From JBCBSZ01 sp039185015 (GTDB lineage: Bacteria > Actinomycetota > Acidimicrobiia > Acidimicrobiales > Poriferisodalaceae): 64,000 nucleotides of DNA. The notes below the pieces were generated by a model. That model was not told the origin of the DNA. It made no database searches and saw only the letters and a list, made by a program, of their open reading frames with translations. Positions 1 to 7,317 of the stretch are shown here, one piece after another (position 1 is the stretch's first letter; each line of letters begins with the position of its first letter). The stretch lies in contig JBCDAU010000010.1 in the NCBI GenBank assembly GCA_039185015.1, positions 62,001 through 126,000 on the forward strand, written 5' to 3'. The position numbers and the translations under genes were made by a program.

Positions 1-543
1 CAGGAACACCGCAGCGAGGAACGCGCACGTCAGCACGGCGAGGGCGCCGCCGAGCAGCGACGTGGGCCCGAGCCAGCTCGTCCAGCGGTTGTCGGTGCCG
101 TCGAGGGGCACGCGGCCCGAGGCGATCGCCCCGGCGATCGCGCCGAGGAAGAACGGCGTGATGAGCGACGAGGAGGCGAACACGACGCCGTAGAGGCGCG
201 CCTCGCCGAAGCTCGCCGAGTACTTGCGGAAGGCGAAGCCCGCCCCTCGGGCGACGATGCCGAGCCCGACCAGCCAGAACGGCACGTAGAGCGTGCGCAT
301 GATCGCGGCGAAGGCCTCGGGGAACCCCGTCCACAAGAAGACGAGCACGAAGATCAACCAGACGTGGTTGGCCTCCCACACCGGTCCGATGGCGTGGTCG
401 ATCAGGCGTCGCCGGTCGGCCCCCCGCTCGTCGCGGCCGGCGAGCAGGTCCCACACGCCGCTCCCGAAGTCGGCGCCGCCGAGCACCGCGTAGGCGACGA
501 CGCCGAGGAACATGATCAGCGCGACGGCGTCGGCGACGCTCAC
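1..543 (-). CDS. cydB: Cytochrome bd ubiquinol oxidase subunit II (5' part, cut by window edge)
   Basis: This is the second membrane subunit of cytochrome bd, the high-affinity quinol oxidase; CydB pairs with CydA in the membrane. Only the first 181 codons lie in the window. The reverse strand reads through from a GTG at 543 with the typical CydB opening, including GGADFGSGVWDL near residue 21 and the hydrophobic stretch around VWEANHVWLIFVLVF. The start overlaps the cydA stop as GTGA, so the two are translationally coupled. The identity is secure; only the missing C-terminal half is unknown. Confidence 0.93.
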   Translation of the reverse strand, partial: MSVADAVALIMFLGVVAYAVLGGADFGSGVWDLLAGRDERGADRRRLIDHAIGPVWEANHVWLIFVLVFLWTGFPEAFAAIMRTLYVPFWLVGLGIVARGAGFAFRKYSASFGEARLYGVVFASSSLITPFFLGAIAGAIASGRVPLDGTDNRWTSWLGPTSLLGGALAVLTCAFLAAVFL

Positions 544-1952
544 GATGCCTCCGTCGCGTCGCCGGGATCGGCACCGACGCTCGCCAGCGATCGCGGTGGC
601 CCGTAGGGCGACTCCAGGTCGCGCTCTCCTGCGGCCCACCGACGCGACATCGACCGCAGCACGGCGACGGCGCCGACCGTCATGGCGCCGTAGACGACGA
701 CCAGCACGGCCAGGCTCAACCACACCCAACCGGCGTCGGTGACGGCATCCCTGGTGCGCAACACCTCGTGGACGATCCATGGCTGCCGCCCGACCTCGGT
801 GGTGACCCACCCCGCCTCCATGGCGACGACGGCGGCCGGACCGGCCACCACGACGGCGCGGAGGAACCACGGGCTGTCGGGCGGTCCCCGCCTCCGCCGC
901 CAACTCCAGGCGAACCACGCGATGAGCGCCACGAGCGCGGTACCGATGCCGACCATCACCTGGTACGCGATGCGCACGACGTTGACGGGCGGTCGATCCT
1001 CCGGCGGCACGGCGTCCAGACCCACCACCTCGGCCGTGCCGTCGTTCTGGGCGAGGAACGAGAGCAGCCCGGGGATCGGCACCTCGATCGCCCCCTGCAG
1101 CCGACCGTCGACGAAGAGCCCACCGAGCTCCAGCGAGACGCTCGACTCGGTCTCGGCCAATCCTTCGATCGCCGCGAGCTTGATCGGTTGGTCGTCGGCG
1201 ATCCGCTGACCGGCGAAGTGCCCGACGACCGGCTGCAGCGGCGTCGCGATCGCGGCGAACGCCAACGGGACGAGGAGACCGAGCCGGTGCAGCCGATCGA
1301 CGCGACCCCGCAGCATCCCGACCGCGTAGACGGCAGCCACCGAGAAGCCGACGACCATGTAGGCGGCGAGGAGCATGTGCGGGTACTGCCACACGACGGC
1401 GCTGTTGAAGATCGCGGCGAGCGGGTCCACGTCGACGACCTCACCGTCGACGATCCGGAAACCGGTGGGTGCGTTCATCCAGGCGTTGACCGAGACGACG
1501 AAGAAGGTCCCGAACAGGCCGGCGAGCATCACCGGGACGAGCATGAGCGAGTGCTGGTGACCGGGCAGCCGCTTCCAGCCGTAGATGTAGATCCCGAGGA
1601 AGATCGCCTCGACGAAGAACGCGATGCCCTCGAGGGCGAACGCGAGGCCGACGACGTCACCGAACCGCTCCATCAGCCCGGGCCACAGCAACCCCATCTC
1701 GAACGAGAGGATCGTGCCGGACACGGCGCCGATGGCGAACAGCACGGCCGCGACCTTCGACCATCGCTTGGCGAGCTCCAAGGCGGCCGCATCGCCGCGC
1801 AGGCCACGCCGGTGGAGCACGAAGATCATCGCCGGGAACGCGACGCCGAAGCAGGCGAGCACGATGTGCCAGCCGAGCGACAGCGCCATCTGGTTCCGTG
1901 CGGCGAGCAGGTCGACGTCGGTGGAGGCCTGCGTCAACGCCGAAGGGAGCAC
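540..1952 (-). CDS. cydA: Cytochrome bd ubiquinol oxidase subunit I
   Basis: This subunit carries the haems and the quinol site of cytochrome bd and reduces oxygen to water without pumping protons. At 470 aa it has normal CydA length. The helix I histidine is seen in MALSLGWHIVL, and the hallmark GRQPWIVHEVLRTRDAV sits near the C-terminus. The open frame runs further upstream, but that extension is not CydA-like, and helix I needs the residues before MALS. I therefore chose GTG 1952, which also has a -10-like TAGAAC seven bases upstream and so may be leaderless. TTG 1937 is the alternative. Its stop overlaps the cydB start. Confidence 0.95.
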   Translation of the reverse strand: MLPSALTQASTDVDLLAARNQMALSLGWHIVLACFGVAFPAMIFVLHRRGLRGDAAALELAKRWSKVAAVLFAIGAVSGTILSFEMGLLWPGLMERFGDVVGLAFALEGIAFFVEAIFLGIYIYGWKRLPGHQHSLMLVPVMLAGLFGTFFVVSVNAWMNAPTGFRIVDGEVVDVDPLAAIFNSAVVWQYPHMLLAAYMVVGFSVAAVYAVGMLRGRVDRLHRLGLLVPLAFAAIATPLQPVVGHFAGQRIADDQPIKLAAIEGLAETESSVSLELGGLFVDGRLQGAIEVPIPGLLSFLAQNDGTAEVVGLDAVPPEDRPPVNVVRIAYQVMVGIGTALVALIAWFAWSWRRRRGPPDSPWFLRAVVVAGPAAVVAMEAGWVTTEVGRQPWIVHEVLRTRDAVTDAGWVWLSLAVLVVVYGAMTVGAVAVLRSMSRRWAAGERDLESPYGPPRSLASVGADPGDATEAS

Positions 1953-1959
1953 GTCCGTC

Positions 1960-1965
1960 GTTCTA
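1960..1965 (-). promoter_or_regulatory. Putative -10 element of cydAB (leaderless)
   Basis: The minus strand reads TAGAAC ending seven bases before the chosen cydA GTG at 1952, and no Shine-Dalgarno sequence precedes that start. This spacing would place transcription start at the start codon. The hexamer matches TATAAT at four of six positions. No convincing -35 is seen. Confidence 0.35.
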
Positions 1966-2023
1966 CCGGCTCCAGGGCGAGCGCTGGGCCCACCGTCCTC
2001 CGACCACCACGCGTCTCTGTGCT

Positions 2024-2047
2024 GACACAACCACCCGTTGTGGTGTC
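2024..2047. promoter_or_regulatory. Imperfect inverted repeat between cydAB and the sigma gene
   Basis: The arms GACACAACCAC and GTTGTGGTGTC flank a 2-base centre and match at 9 of 11 positions. The dyad lies in the roughly 140-base divergent gap between cydA and the sigma factor, upstream of both predicted -10 elements. It could be an operator for one or both genes. It does not match the Rex consensus, and I do not recognise the cognate regulator. Confidence 0.4.
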
Positions 2048-2056
2048 GCGCTCCAG

Positions 2057-2086
2057 TTCCTACGCTCTGCGCCCTGCTCGTAGGAT
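2057..2086 (+). promoter_or_regulatory. Putative promoter of the sigma/CHAT operon (leaderless)
   Basis: TAGGAT at 2081-2086 fits the actinobacterial TANNNT -10 and ends seven bases before the ATG at 2094. TTCCTA at 2057-2062, with an 18-base spacer, is a weak -35. No Shine-Dalgarno sequence precedes the ATG, which fits a leaderless mRNA. Confidence 0.4.
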
Positions 2087-2093
2087 TTGTGCC

Positions 2094-2645
2094 ATGGGCG
2101 GGCGGCCTGGGCTTCTCCGGCAGACAGACGCGACCTTGCTCCGCGCGTGCCGCCAGGGCGACCAACGTGCCTGGAACGCCATCGTCCGCCGCTACGGTCG
2201 CCTCGTGCAGGGTGTGGCGCTCCAGCTCGGCTTGTCCCGGCACGAGGCCGAGGACGTCACCCAGTCCACCTTCACCACGCTGGTCGAGTCGATGTCATCG
2301 ATCCGGGAGGGCGACCGGCTGTCGTCCTGGTTGGTCACGGTCGCCCGCCGCGAGACCTTCCGGGTCCGCCACCATCCCGAGCGTCAGGCCCCGTCGGACC
2401 GCGTCGACCTGACCGACGAGACCGTCGAGCACGACCTCACCGACGCGATCTGGCTCCACGACGCGATCCAGAACCTCAGCGAGCCGAGCCGGACGCTGCT
2501 CATGCGGCTCTTCTTCGATCCGCAACGTCCCAGCTACGCCGAGTTGGCCGAGGATCTCGGCAAGGCGGTCGGCTCCATCGGGCCGCTGCGCGCCAACAGC
2601 CTCCGCGAGCTGCGCCGAGAGCTGGAACGCGGCGGGGCTCGTTGA
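2094..2645 (+). CDS. ECF-like RNA polymerase sigma factor (sigma-70 family)
   Basis: The 183-residue protein has region 2 at about residues 15-85 (RACRQGDQRAWNAIVRRYG, then EAEDVTQSTFTTLVES and SWLVTVARRE). Region 4 covers about residues 120-180, with an LSEPSRTLLMRLFF helix and a helix-turn-helix around YAELAEDLGKAVGSIG. It should direct RNA polymerase to a small regulon. The ATG at 2094 was chosen because the longer open frame upstream is antisense to cydA. Its TGA overlaps the TTG start of the next gene (TTGA), and the genes on to the subtilase are coupled the same way. No zinc-finger anti-sigma is adjacent; the 194-residue neighbour takes that position. Confidence 0.88.
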   Translation: MGGRPGLLRQTDATLLRACRQGDQRAWNAIVRRYGRLVQGVALQLGLSRHEAEDVTQSTFTTLVESMSSIREGDRLSSWLVTVARRETFRVRHHPERQAPSDRVDLTDETVEHDLTDAIWLHDAIQNLSEPSRTLLMRLFFDPQRPSYAELAEDLGKAVGSIGPLRANSLRELRRELERGGAR

Positions 2646-3226
2646 GTCCGGGCGGGCACCGTCGTCCCGACCTCGGGGCACTGCTCGACTTCCTCCGCGG
2701 CCACCTCCCCTCCGACGAGGTCGACCGGATCCGCTCGCTGCTCGACGACCGACCCGAGCTGATCGACGACCTCGCCTGGCTGCGCCGACTCGACGACGTC
2801 GGCACGTCGATCCCGCTCCCCGATCTCGAGGCCCGACTGGAGGCCCGTCTCGAGTCGCTCGGACCGGACCCGGAGCCTCGGCTCGTGCTCGTCGCCGACA
2901 GTCGTGAAGCGCCGCCGCTCGCCGGGATGCGCGGCACCGTGGGCACCGCCGGCGACTGGACCATGCTGCTCGCCTCCAACGACCACGACCTGCTGCTCGA
3001 GGTGGCGATCATCGACGACGATCGCGTCTCGGTTCGCGGCGAGCTCCTCGCCGCGCCGGGGTCCGTCGAGCGCTGGTCCATGCAACTGTCGACCGCCGAC
3101 GCCACCATCCCGACCGTCGCCCGCGACGCGGCCTACGAGGCCGAGCACGTCCCCAGATCGATCGTGCGCCTCGAGGTCGACGTCGACGCCGTCGTCGCCT
3201 CGGCCGAGCTGGACCTCGGCTGGTGA
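2642..3226 (+). CDS. Protein of unknown function between sigma factor and TPR-CHAT peptidase
   Basis: I do not recognise a family. The 194-residue product has no signal peptide, membrane segment or zinc-binding Cys/His cluster. The first 65 residues look helical and acidic (LLDFLRGHLPSDEVDRIRSL, DLAWLRRLDDVG), and residues 85-194 look beta-rich, with alternating hydrophobics such as WTMLLASNDHDLLLEVAIID. It starts at TTG 2642, overlapping the sigma stop, and ends overlapping the CHAT gene. The position suggests an adaptor, an anti-sigma-like partner or a substrate of the CHAT peptidase; that is inference from context only. Confidence 0.75.
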   Translation: MSPGGHRRPDLGALLDFLRGHLPSDEVDRIRSLLDDRPELIDDLAWLRRLDDVGTSIPLPDLEARLEARLESLGPDPEPRLVLVADSREAPPLAGMRGTVGTAGDWTMLLASNDHDLLLEVAIIDDDRVSVRGELLAAPGSVERWSMQLSTADATIPTVARDAAYEAEHVPRSIVRLEVDVDAVVASAELDLGW

Positions 3227-5901
3227 TGACGCCGGCCGCGTCCTCCTCCGAGCTCGCCTCCTCGAGCGGCGACGAGCTCCGGGCGCTCCTCCGCGGCGAC
3301 GCCGCGTCCCCCGCCACCCTGCTCGACGTCGCCCACGAGGCCGAGCGCCGGTCCGACCCCGGGCTGGCCGGTGCCGCCTGGTACGCCGTGGCCCGGAGTC
3401 GGGTGATCGAAGGCGATCCACGAGCAGCGCTCGATGCGCTCGATCGGGCCGAGCGCTCGTTTCGCGCCGACGACGACGAGCTCAGCGCCGTGCGCACGCT
3501 GCTCGGCCGAATGCACGCGCTCGACGACCTCGGGCTCCACGCCGACGCCATCGCCGCCGCCGAGGTCGCGCTGACCGAGCTCGGCGCCGACTCCGACGAT
3601 GCGATCTGGCTGCGGGCCGCCGTCACCGAGAACCTCGGGATCAGCTACGGCCTGGTCGGACGGCACACCGACGCCGTCGGCGCCTACGCCGATGCGGCCG
3701 TGCACTACGACCAGCTGGGCTCGGCGTCCGACGCCGCTCGCGTCGCCGCGAACGCCGGTGTCGAGCTCCTCGACATGGGCTCACCCAGCGCCGCCCTCGA
3801 CCGGCTCCGCGAGGCCCGGGCCTGGTTCGAGGCGGACGACGATCGTGTCCAGGTCGCCATGTGCCAGGGCATCGAGGCCCGGGCGCTGCTCGCGCTGGCC
3901 GAGGTCGGTGCCGCGATCGAGCTGCTCCGCACCGCGGAGGCCACGCTGGCCGAGCAGGGTGCCATCGCCGAGCGCGCCCGCGTGCTGCGGACGACGGTGT
4001 CGGCGCTCGAGACCGCACGCCTGGTGCCGGAGGCACGGGCGATGGCCGATCAGCTCGTGGAGCTGGTCGCGCCGACCGAGCTCCGCCACGACCACGCCCA
4101 GGCCCTGTTGACCCGGGCTCGCGTGCTGCTCCTCGACGGCGACCACGAAGCGGCCGAGCGGGAGTTCGAGCGGGCCGAGGCAGAGCTGCGGGCGGTCGGC
4201 GACGAGGGCGCGCTCGCCGATCTCGCCAGCGCCCGACTCGACCTCGCCCTCGCCCGCGGTGATCTGGCCGATGCCGCCGAGCGCAGCGCCGAGGCGGTGC
4301 AGCGGACCTCGCCCGACCATCGCCCGGTCCAACGCATCCTCGCCGAGCTCGACGCCGTCGCCGTGCAGCTGGCCGCCGGCGAAGCGCTGTCGGCCACCGA
4401 GCTGGCGGACTCGATCGAGCAGGCGACGCGGCTGGCCGACGACATCGAGTCGCCGATGATCGCCGCCAAGGTCGAGGCCTTCCGCGGTCGAGTCCTCGAT
4501 CGCGTCGGTGACCCCGCAGCCGAGGAACGGTTCCTCTCGGCACTCGACACCGTCCGACGGCTCGGGACGCCGAGACGGCGCGGATCGGTCCATCGGGCAC
4601 GCACCGTCGACGAGCGCACGCTGGTCGACCAACTCGTCGACCTGCGGTTGCGGCGTGGCGCCCTCGACGCCGCGCTGGAGGCCGTGATCGAGAGCGGCAG
4701 GCTCCGGCTCGTCGGGCGGCGGACGGCGCAGCTCGACGATGGCGAGCTCGTCTCCCAGCTGAGCGCGACCTACGACGCCATGATCCTCGCCGACCGCCGT
4801 CAGCTCGCGGCGCTCATCGAGCGAGCGCGCCGCATCGAGGGTGACCTCGCCCTGCGCTCGGTCGAGCACGGCGGCGATGTCCTCGACGGGACCTCGGTGA
4901 CGAGGATCCGGCGACCGGAACACCTGCCGTTGGCGGTCTTCCGCGACCGAGGGTCGGTGCTCGACCGGTTCATCGTCTGCTCCCGCGGCATCTTCCACCG
5001 ATCGATCGATCGGGCGGAGCTCGCCGATGCGTTGCGGCGCCTCGACGCCACCCGTCGTCGGCACCTCCTCCTCAGCGCCCACCGTGAGGGAGGCGGCCAC
5101 ACCGAGGCGGTGGAGGCGCTCGACGAGCTCGGCGAGCTCGTGTGGGGCGATGCACCGCCGTTCGAGGGCGGGCGCGTCCACGTGCTCCCCGACGGGCTCG
5201 CGCAGCGCGTCCCGTTCGCCGCGCTGCGCCGAGGTGGCCGGCACCTCGTCGAGCACACGCCGGTCTCGCTCGGCGACGTGCCCCTCAGCGAGGCGCCGGT
5301 ATCGGGGCGACGTCCGTCCGCCGTGCTGGTCGGCGTCCCCGATGCCCACATCGCCGACGTCCACGACGAGATCGACGCGCTCCGGGCGATCTACCCGGAC
5401 CCCGAGGTCCTGCTCGACGGCGAGGCGACCTGGGACCGGCTGGCGGAGGTGGTCGGCGACACGGCGGTCGTCCATCTCGCGTGCCACGGGCTCCACCGCG
5501 ACGACAACCCGTCGTTCTCCGCCATCCGACTCGCCGACGGTTGGGCGAGCGCCCGCCAGCTCGGCGACCTCGACCTCGACGGAGCCGTGGCCGTGCTCGC
5601 CGCCTGCGACTCCTCCAAGCTCACGGCTCGCACGGACGTCTTCGGCGTGAGCGGACTCGTCGACGGCCTGCTCGATGCGGGCGCCTCCAGCGTGATCGGG
5701 AGCCTCTGGCCATTGGGTGGCCCGACCGCGAACGAGCTCATGGCCGCCACCCACCGCCAGCTCCGCGACGGCATCGCGGCGCCGGAGGCGATCGCCGCGG
5801 CGCAACGGGCCGCCATCGCCGACGGGCGACATCCCCTCGAGTGGGCCGGCCTCGGCGCCTGGACCCGCCGCCATCCCCCGCACCGCACGGAGGCATCGTG
5901 A
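3223..5901 (+). CDS. TPR-CHAT domain protein (caspase-like peptidase)
   Basis: The 892-residue protein is built of helical tetratricopeptide-like repeats over about residues 30-470 (many A-x-x-Y/L repeats with alternating helices). A CHAT domain follows at about residues 590-880. CHAT domains are caspase-like cysteine peptidases. The dyad appears intact: His755 in VVHLACHGLH and Cys795 in AVLAACDSS. The C-terminal GASSVIGSLWPL is also typical. No signal peptide is present, so it is cytoplasmic. Translation starts at GTG 3223 or the adjacent ATG 3226, overlapping the previous stop, and its stop overlaps the subtilase GTG. TPR-CHAT proteins are activated proteases in other systems; the trigger and substrate here are unknown. 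Confidence 0.9.
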   Translation: MMTPAASSSELASSSGDELRALLRGDAASPATLLDVAHEAERRSDPGLAGAAWYAVARSRVIEGDPRAALDALDRAERSFRADDDELSAVRTLLGRMHALDDLGLHADAIAAAEVALTELGADSDDAIWLRAAVTENLGISYGLVGRHTDAVGAYADAAVHYDQLGSASDAARVAANAGVELLDMGSPSAALDRLREARAWFEADDDRVQVAMCQGIEARALLALAEVGAAIELLRTAEATLAEQGAIAERARVLRTTVSALETARLVPEARAMADQLVELVAPTELRHDHAQALLTRARVLLLDGDHEAAEREFERAEAELRAVGDEGALADLASARLDLALARGDLADAAERSAEAVQRTSPDHRPVQRILAELDAVAVQLAAGEALSATELADSIEQATRLADDIESPMIAAKVEAFRGRVLDRVGDPAAEERFLSALDTVRRLGTPRRRGSVHRARTVDERTLVDQLVDLRLRRGALDAALEAVIESGRLRLVGRRTAQLDDGELVSQLSATYDAMILADRRQLAALIERARRIEGDLALRSVEHGGDVLDGTSVTRIRRPEHLPLAVFRDRGSVLDRFIVCSRGIFHRSIDRAELADALRRLDATRRRHLLLSAHREGGGHTEAVEALDELGELVWGDAPPFEGGRVHVLPDGLAQRVPFAALRRGGRHLVEHTPVSLGDVPLSEAPVSGRRPSAVLVGVPDAHIADVHDEIDALRAIYPDPEVLLDGEATWDRLAEVVGDTAVVHLACHGLHRDDNPSFSAIRLADGWASARQLGDLDLDGAVAVLAACDSSKLTARTDVFGVSGLVDGLLDAGASSVIGSLWPLGGPTANELMAATHRQLRDGIAAPEAIAAAQRAAIADGRHPLEWAGLGAWTRRHPPHRTEAS

Positions 5902-7286
5902 CGCACGCGCTCCGCACCCTCATCGCCGGACTCGTCCTCGGCGCCACCCTCTCGTCGGCAGCGGTGGCGCCACCCCCGACGTCGTCGGCCGACGCCTCGG
6001 GTGTCGTGCGTGCCCTCGGCATCGAAGCTGCGGGAGTCACGGCCGACCGCTTCCACGTCTGGGGCGACGGTACCCAGGGCGCCGACGACGGCGTCAGGGA
6101 GCCGATCCGGGGGGCCGATCCGTCAGGGGTCATCGTGGCCGTGCTCGACACCGGCATCGATCTGCACCACGACGTGTTCCAGGGGCGACTGGCTGACGGG
6201 CGCGACTTCGTCGACGACGACGACGATCCCAGCGAGGTCGGCGGCCGGTTCTTCGGCCACGGCACCCACGTCGCGGGCATCATCGCCGGCGTCGACCCGC
6301 GGGCCACGATCATGCCGATCCGGGTCCTGCGGCCCGACGGCACGGGCGAGGTCGACGACGTGATCGACGGCATCCGCTGGGCGATGGCGAACGGCGCCGA
6401 CCTGATCAACATGTCGTTCTCGCCCGACTCCCTCGTCGACGCCGAGCGGCTCATGTCCGAGCCGCTGCTCCACTACACGATGGTGCTGGCCACCGGCCCC
6501 GACAACGTCTGGGCCGACACCTCGCAGTCGCAGTTCCTGACCGTCGCCGCCGACCCGCCGCCCGGCGACGACCCGGCGCTGCTGGCCATGACCGTCGACC
6601 GGGGCGCCGCGTTCGTGGCACCCGGCGCCGACGTCGCCAGCGCCTACCCCGGCAACCGCTGGGCCGAGTGGTCCGGCACGTCGATGGCCGCCGCCCTCGT
6701 CACCGGGACCCTGTCCGCCCGCTATGGCGCCGTCGGGGCCACGGAGTTCGACACCGACCGGGCCCGTCAGCTCCACGACGACTTCGTCCGCTCGGCCGCG
6801 CCGGTCGACGGCTTCCTCTACGGCCGGGTCACCACGCAGCCGCCGTGGACCGAGCAGGCCCCGCCGCCCCCGCCACCCGAGCCCGAACCGGCTGCACCCG
6901 AACCCTCACCGGAGCCGGAACCGGCTGCACCCGAACCGGCACCCGAGCCGGAGCCGAAGCCCACACCGGAGCCCGCACCCGAACCCGTGGTCGAGCCGGA
7001 GCCGGAGCCCGAGCCCGAGCCCGAACCCGAACCGGAGCCCGAACCGGTGGTCGAGGCGACCTTCGCCGAACCCGAACCGGAGCCCGAACCGGTGGTCGAG
7101 GCGACCTTCGCCGAACCGGAACCCGACCACCGGCCCGAGCCCGTCGCCACGGCGGCCGCCTCCGAGCCCGTGATCATCATCGAGTACGACAGGTACGCCG
7201 AGGTCTGGTGGATCGTCGACCACCACCCCCGCCGCCACCACACGCCGCGCTGGTGGATCGGCAGCATCCACCACTACGGGTGCTGA
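5898..7286 (+). CDS. Secreted subtilisin-like serine protease (S8) with proline/glutamate-rich tail
   Basis: The 462-residue protein starts at GTG 5898 with GGAGG five to nine bases upstream. The N-terminus is a signal peptide (THALRTLIAGLVLGATLSS). The S8 triad is complete: Asp84 in VLDTGIDLHHD, His121 in GHGTHVAGI and Ser262 in SGTSMAAALVTG. From about residue 315 a PEPEP-type linker of roughly 100 residues leads to a short tail rich in Trp and His and ending in Cys. No membrane anchor or LPXTG motif is visible. It is coupled to the CHAT gene by a GTGA overlap, so a cytoplasmic and an exported protease share one sigma-linked operon. Confidence 0.92.
   Translation: MTHALRTLIAGLVLGATLSSAAVAPPPTSSADASGVVRALGIEAAGVTADRFHVWGDGTQGADDGVREPIRGADPSGVIVAVLDTGIDLHHDVFQGRLADGRDFVDDDDDPSEVGGRFFGHGTHVAGIIAGVDPRATIMPIRVLRPDGTGEVDDVIDGIRWAMANGADLINMSFSPDSLVDAERLMSEPLLHYTMVLATGPDNVWADTSQSQFLTVAADPPPGDDPALLAMTVDRGAAFVAPGADVASAYPGNRWAEWSGTSMAAALVTGTLSARYGAVGATEFDTDRARQLHDDFVRSAAPVDGFLYGRVTTQPPWTEQAPPPPPPEPEPAAPEPSPEPEPAAPEPAPEPEPKPTPEPAPEPVVEPEPEPEPEPEPEPEPEPVVEATFAEPEPEPEPVVEATFAEPEPDHRPEPVATAAASEPVIIIEYDRYAEVWWIVDHHPRRHHTPRWWIGSIHHYGC
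7035..7124 (+). repeat. Two tandem copies of a 45-base unit in the subtilase tail
   Basis: A 45-base unit at 7035-7079 is repeated nearly perfectly at 7080-7124, encoding EPEPVVEATFAEPEP twice. It lies inside the Pro/Glu-rich linker of the S8 protease and is in frame. Confidence 0.85.
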
Positions 7287-7317
7287 CGGCGCGGCCGCGC
7301 TTCGTCATGCGATCGTC

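Noticed and set aside
2024..2047. Dyad upstream of cydA considered as a Rex site
   Set aside because: The arms GACACAACCAC/GTTGTGGTGTC do not fit the TTGTGAA-N6-TTCACAA type consensus.
768..2645. Long plus-strand open frame running through cydA into the sigma gene
   Set aside because: Only the part from ATG 2094 is sigma-like; the rest is a His/Asp/Arg-rich antisense shadow of cydA, a common effect of very high GC.
3781..5883. 700-codon minus-strand open frame opposite the TPR-CHAT gene
   Set aside because: The composition is Gly/Arg/His/Asp-biased with no domain, and the opposite strand has a clear CHAT protein with catalytic residues.
6870..7145. Repetitive Pro/Glu-coding block considered as a CRISPR-like or satellite array
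   Set aside because: The repeats are short, in frame and have no spacer pattern; they encode the linker of the S8 protease.
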